DNA from: Chara braunii
Taxonomy: Eukaryota > Streptophyta > Charophyceae > Charales > Characeae
Direction: 5' to 3'
DNA: 20,621 nucleotides
Assembly: GCA_003427395.1 (NCBI GenBank)
Contig: BFEA01000633.1
Coordinates: 295,886 to 316,506 of the forward strand
Shown: in pieces, positions 18,376 to 20,621 of the stretch
Position numbering within the stretch: position 1 is the first letter of the stretch
Layout of the letters: each line of letters opens with the position of its first letter
The notes under the pieces: generated by a model
What the model was told of the DNA's origin: nothing
Seen by the model: only the letters and a program-made list of their open reading frames with translations
Database searches by the model: none
Position numbers and translations under genes: made by a program

Positions 18376-18838
18376 GAGTTCCGATCAGGGAATACCTTTT
18401 TGTTTTCTTAACCTGTTTTGTGCGGGGTGCATTTGCTTTAGTTTGTGTTTTCTCGCAGTTTTTTTCGTTTGGGTTCTTGGTTTTCAAAATTTCGTTGGTC
18501 CATGCACAGGGTCTCGAACTGGTTAAAAAAAAAAAAAGAAAAAAAAAAGAAAAAAAAAAAAAAAGAAGAGGGTCTCGAACTGGTTACTACGTAGATGCCA
18601 GGGTTGTGATGTTTCTGAGCCGGATTCGTTAGTGATTACCCTGACTGAGTTCCGACCAGGGAGGGTATACCTTTTATTGTTTTCGAACCTGTGTTTGCGC
18701 GGGATCTATTTGTTTTAGCCTGTGTTTTCTCGCAGTGTTTTCGCTGTTGGTACTCGGTCTCAAATTTCGTTGGGCCGTAGGCAGGATTTCGAACTGGTCA
18801 CCTATTGTACCGGGTGTTCTGAGCCCGAGTTGTTAGCA
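18376..18838 (-). repeat. Tandem pair of SINE-like units with tRNA-like heads
   Basis: GAGTTCCGATCAGGG at 18376 and GAGTTCCGACCAGGG at 18647 begin two homologous units that run to about 18632 and 18838. Both contain TGTGTTTTCTCGCAG-like and AAATTTCGTTGG blocks. On the minus strand each has a pol III-like head. Unit 1 has half A box CGGCTCAG (18622-18615) and B box AGTTCGAGACC (18581-18571), spaced 33 bases. Unit 2 has GGGCTCAG (18826-18819) and AGTTCGAAATCC (18795-18784). The B box of unit 1 fits RGTTCRANNCC exactly. A tRNA-derived SINE is likely but unproven. Confidence 0.5.
18508..18586 (+). mobile_element. A-rich insertion between 18-bp direct repeats
   Basis: AGGGTCTCGAACTGGTTA occurs at 18508-18525 and again at 18569-18586, on either side of a 43-base tract of A with a few G (18526-18568). 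The neighbouring homologous unit (around 18784-18801) has the same site without the insertion. This looks like target-primed retroposition in which only the tail was copied. Confidence 0.7.
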
Positions 18839-19227
18839 GATTTTCGAACCTAGGCCTCGTGAGTGGGGCATTTGATGGAGTGCCAGAAAAAACTGAGGAA
18901 GTTGACGAGAACACAGAGGTATTTGACCGTGTTCGTAGACTAGGAATTTCCCTTTCTTCCGCGAGCACGGACACGTGACGAAATGTACGTGGTGGTCGTC
19001 GCCGTGCGACTGGGGTGTTCGTGGGTATGGTGGTGTCACATTTCGTTTTTCAGCCTGTGCGCTTCACGCTGACATCGTTAACAGCTGCGTGTTAACATGT
19101 TTTTCATAATTTTCAAATTTGATGATGACGATTACAGCTATTATCTCGGTGCATGAGTTCATAGGGTTTGCTGTTGACTGCTGTCGCGGTTCAAATGCTT
19201 GCTTTCGAATTATTGCATTACAGACAC
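18839..19227. other. Stretch without a recognised gene
   Basis: Mixed-composition DNA with ACACGTGACG near 18970. No protein-like frame or repeat is recognised. Confidence 0.35.
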
Positions 19228-19360
19228 TTTTTTTTTTTTTTTTTTTTTTGGGAAAGATTGGAAGCTTTATTAATGGCAAAAGAGCAGAGGCCGGGAAACC
19301 TCACAAACAACCCGGAAGTGCTCTGAGGCCAATACCCAGTTTAAGCTTATGTGGGTCCAG
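19228..19360 (-). mobile_element. LINE-family retroposon 3' end, copy D
   Basis: A T22 tract (19228-19249) is the A tail of a minus-strand element. Its 3' end includes AATAAAG (19273-19267 region, minus strand) about 20 bases before the tail. It also has CCTCACAAACAACCCGGA and GAGGCCAATACCCAG, shared with the duplicated LINE 3' end at 16432-16831. It ends upstream at TGGGTCCAGCGTCCCAT, the same opening as copy C. Confidence 0.65.
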
Positions 19361-20463
19361 CGTCCCATCTCTTCTCCGAATATCCATACTCCCAAAATAA
19401 CCATGAAGCTCAAGGAAGCAAAAATTAAGCTACTAGCCATAGACCATTGATTAAGCACCCCCTAAAACAGTGTCCCAGAATCGAACCTATTACAGAGGAT
19501 TTCAAAAAGAAACTCTAAATAAGAACTCCACGTCGTCAGGTGTGCCTGAGCTCAACTTTTGCAGAAGACGCCGCAAGTGAAAAGGATGTAAGCATTGCGT
19601 AGTAACTGTTATAGCTACCGGAGCATCCGCCGCCTTTGTTTCTCAACAGGCCCGGTCTTGATGCCACCCGCCTAAGGTGTCATCGCTGTAGAAGATGTTG
19701 AAGATGTTGGATCCGTACTTGTTGTGGCTTACACTCACAGGTCAGGCTACCGCAGTATCTGCCGCCTGTGTTTCCCAACAGGCCCGGTAAGATACCACCC
19801 ACCATACGGGCTCAACAGCTTGGCTTGGCTGTGAAAGCAACGCCAAATCTGGCAGATTTGGGGTTCCTGAAACTGTCGAAGCGCTCCCACCGCTGCTACA
19901 GACTCTCCCACTGTCTACAGCAGCGCTGCTAGGGGGAGTACAGGATCAATTCGCACTGGCTCCATTCCTGTGACCTGAACAGTACAGACTACACTCAATT
20001 CAAATAAGAACCACCACACTACCTCTTCATCTAGAATGCAAACACATTGTTCAAACACGAGCCTCAGAATGAAGTATCTCCTGGGTACTAACCAGAGCTT
20101 TAGGGTCTACGATCATCAGTAAACACTGAACCCAAATCCTGGGCAACAAGCCAATGAACCAGTTAGCTAGTGGTTAACAACAGGAGTTCAGCAGAGTTCA
20201 TGTTAACCCGTGAAAATGTGACCACTGGCAGGTACTAATAATGCATAATATGAAGATAGCACAGGCATGTTTCTAAGTTCAAAACACTAGAGGCGATGCA
20301 GCTGTCCTACATCATGTCCGCGATCAGCAACGATCAGTATCAGAAGATGGCTGCCTCATAGTGAATCCAACCTATGAGATCCACTAGGTACAGGATCGCA
20401 AGGGGTGAGTGTGACCCAAACTCACCCCAAACGCGCTTCAGATACCGTGAGAATTGTAACTCC
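19361..20463. other. Stretch without a recognised gene
   Basis: No protein-like frame on either strand. The direct repeat at 19614/19746 is the only structure seen. Part of it may be the 5' continuation of copy D. Confidence 0.35.
19614..19804. repeat. Direct repeat of about 60 bp, period 132
   Basis: GCTACCGGAGCATCCGCCGC (19614) and GCTACCGCAGTATCTGCCGC (19746) begin two similar blocks. Both continue TGTTTC-CAACAGGCCCGGT and end in a GATxCCACCC motif. Confidence 0.8.
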
Positions 20464-20621
20464 TTTTTTTTTTTTTTTTTTTGAAACAAGTGCGGTAGTA
20501 CCACACTTTCAAACTGTAAAGGCAAAAAAAACACTAATGGGCAACGGAAAAATGGCCGCAGTTTGAAAAGGCAGTCATAACATCAGAAGGCGGTAACATC
20601 AGGCCCCGAGTTTGAAAAGGG
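20464..20621 (-). mobile_element. Possible retroposon 3' end cut by the window edge
   Basis: A T19 tract (20464-20482) followed by GAAACAAG has the layout of the other minus-strand tails. AGTTTGAAAAGG occurs twice (about 20560 and 20609). Internal sequence does not clearly match the other copies. Confidence 0.4.

Overview
The window looks like repeat-rich nuclear DNA from a eukaryote of the green lineage. There are no operons or bacterial gene spacing. Instead there are decayed mobile-element genes, many poly(A)-tailed retroposon ends on both strands, microsatellites and long non-coding stretches. My best guess is a charophyte alga with a large genome such as Chara, from remembered similarity of protein style; I could not check this.

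Left part (1-7.6 kb, + strand). Positions 1-658 hold an array of GC-rich palindromes, one of them a perfect 45-bp palindrome. Next comes one very long broken gene (about 749-5919) with 8 in-frame stops and 3 frame changes. It has an acidic and Arg/Gly-rich low-complexity N-terminal half, a segment resembling the ParB/sulfiredoxin fold (GQHTAEA core), and further on a segment resembling a degenerate circularly permuted DNA methyltransferase (motif I-like GRAHAG). About 550 bp downstream is an intact Ulp1/SENP-type cysteine protease gene (6466-7332) with His-Asp-Gln-Cys all in place. Together these suggest a DNA transposon or related selfish element of a kind I do not recognise.

Middle part (7.6-13.4 kb). 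Simple repeats and unrecognised DNA lead into a decayed minus-strand retroelement (13009 down to 9421). In coding order it shows a CCHC zinc knuckle, a long coiled coil, a GIY-YIG endonuclease remnant and the start of a reverse transcriptase. A GIY-YIG domain in front of the RT is the permuted layout of Chlamys/Naiad-type Penelope-like elements. A poly(A)-tailed retroposon lies exactly where its RT breaks off.

Right part (13.4-20.6 kb). This contains a retroposon 3' end with a hairpin beside a 43-nt tail, a candidate Asn-rich gene interrupted by one stop (14448-15254), several further A-tailed retroposons, and a decayed minus-strand LINE C-terminus with a zf-RVT zinc finger whose 3' end is tandemly duplicated. 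It also contains a tandem pair of SINE-like units with a poly(A) tract inserted between 18-bp direct repeats in one of them, and more retroposon ends. Only the Ulp1 gene looks intact; nearly everything else is mobile-element debris.
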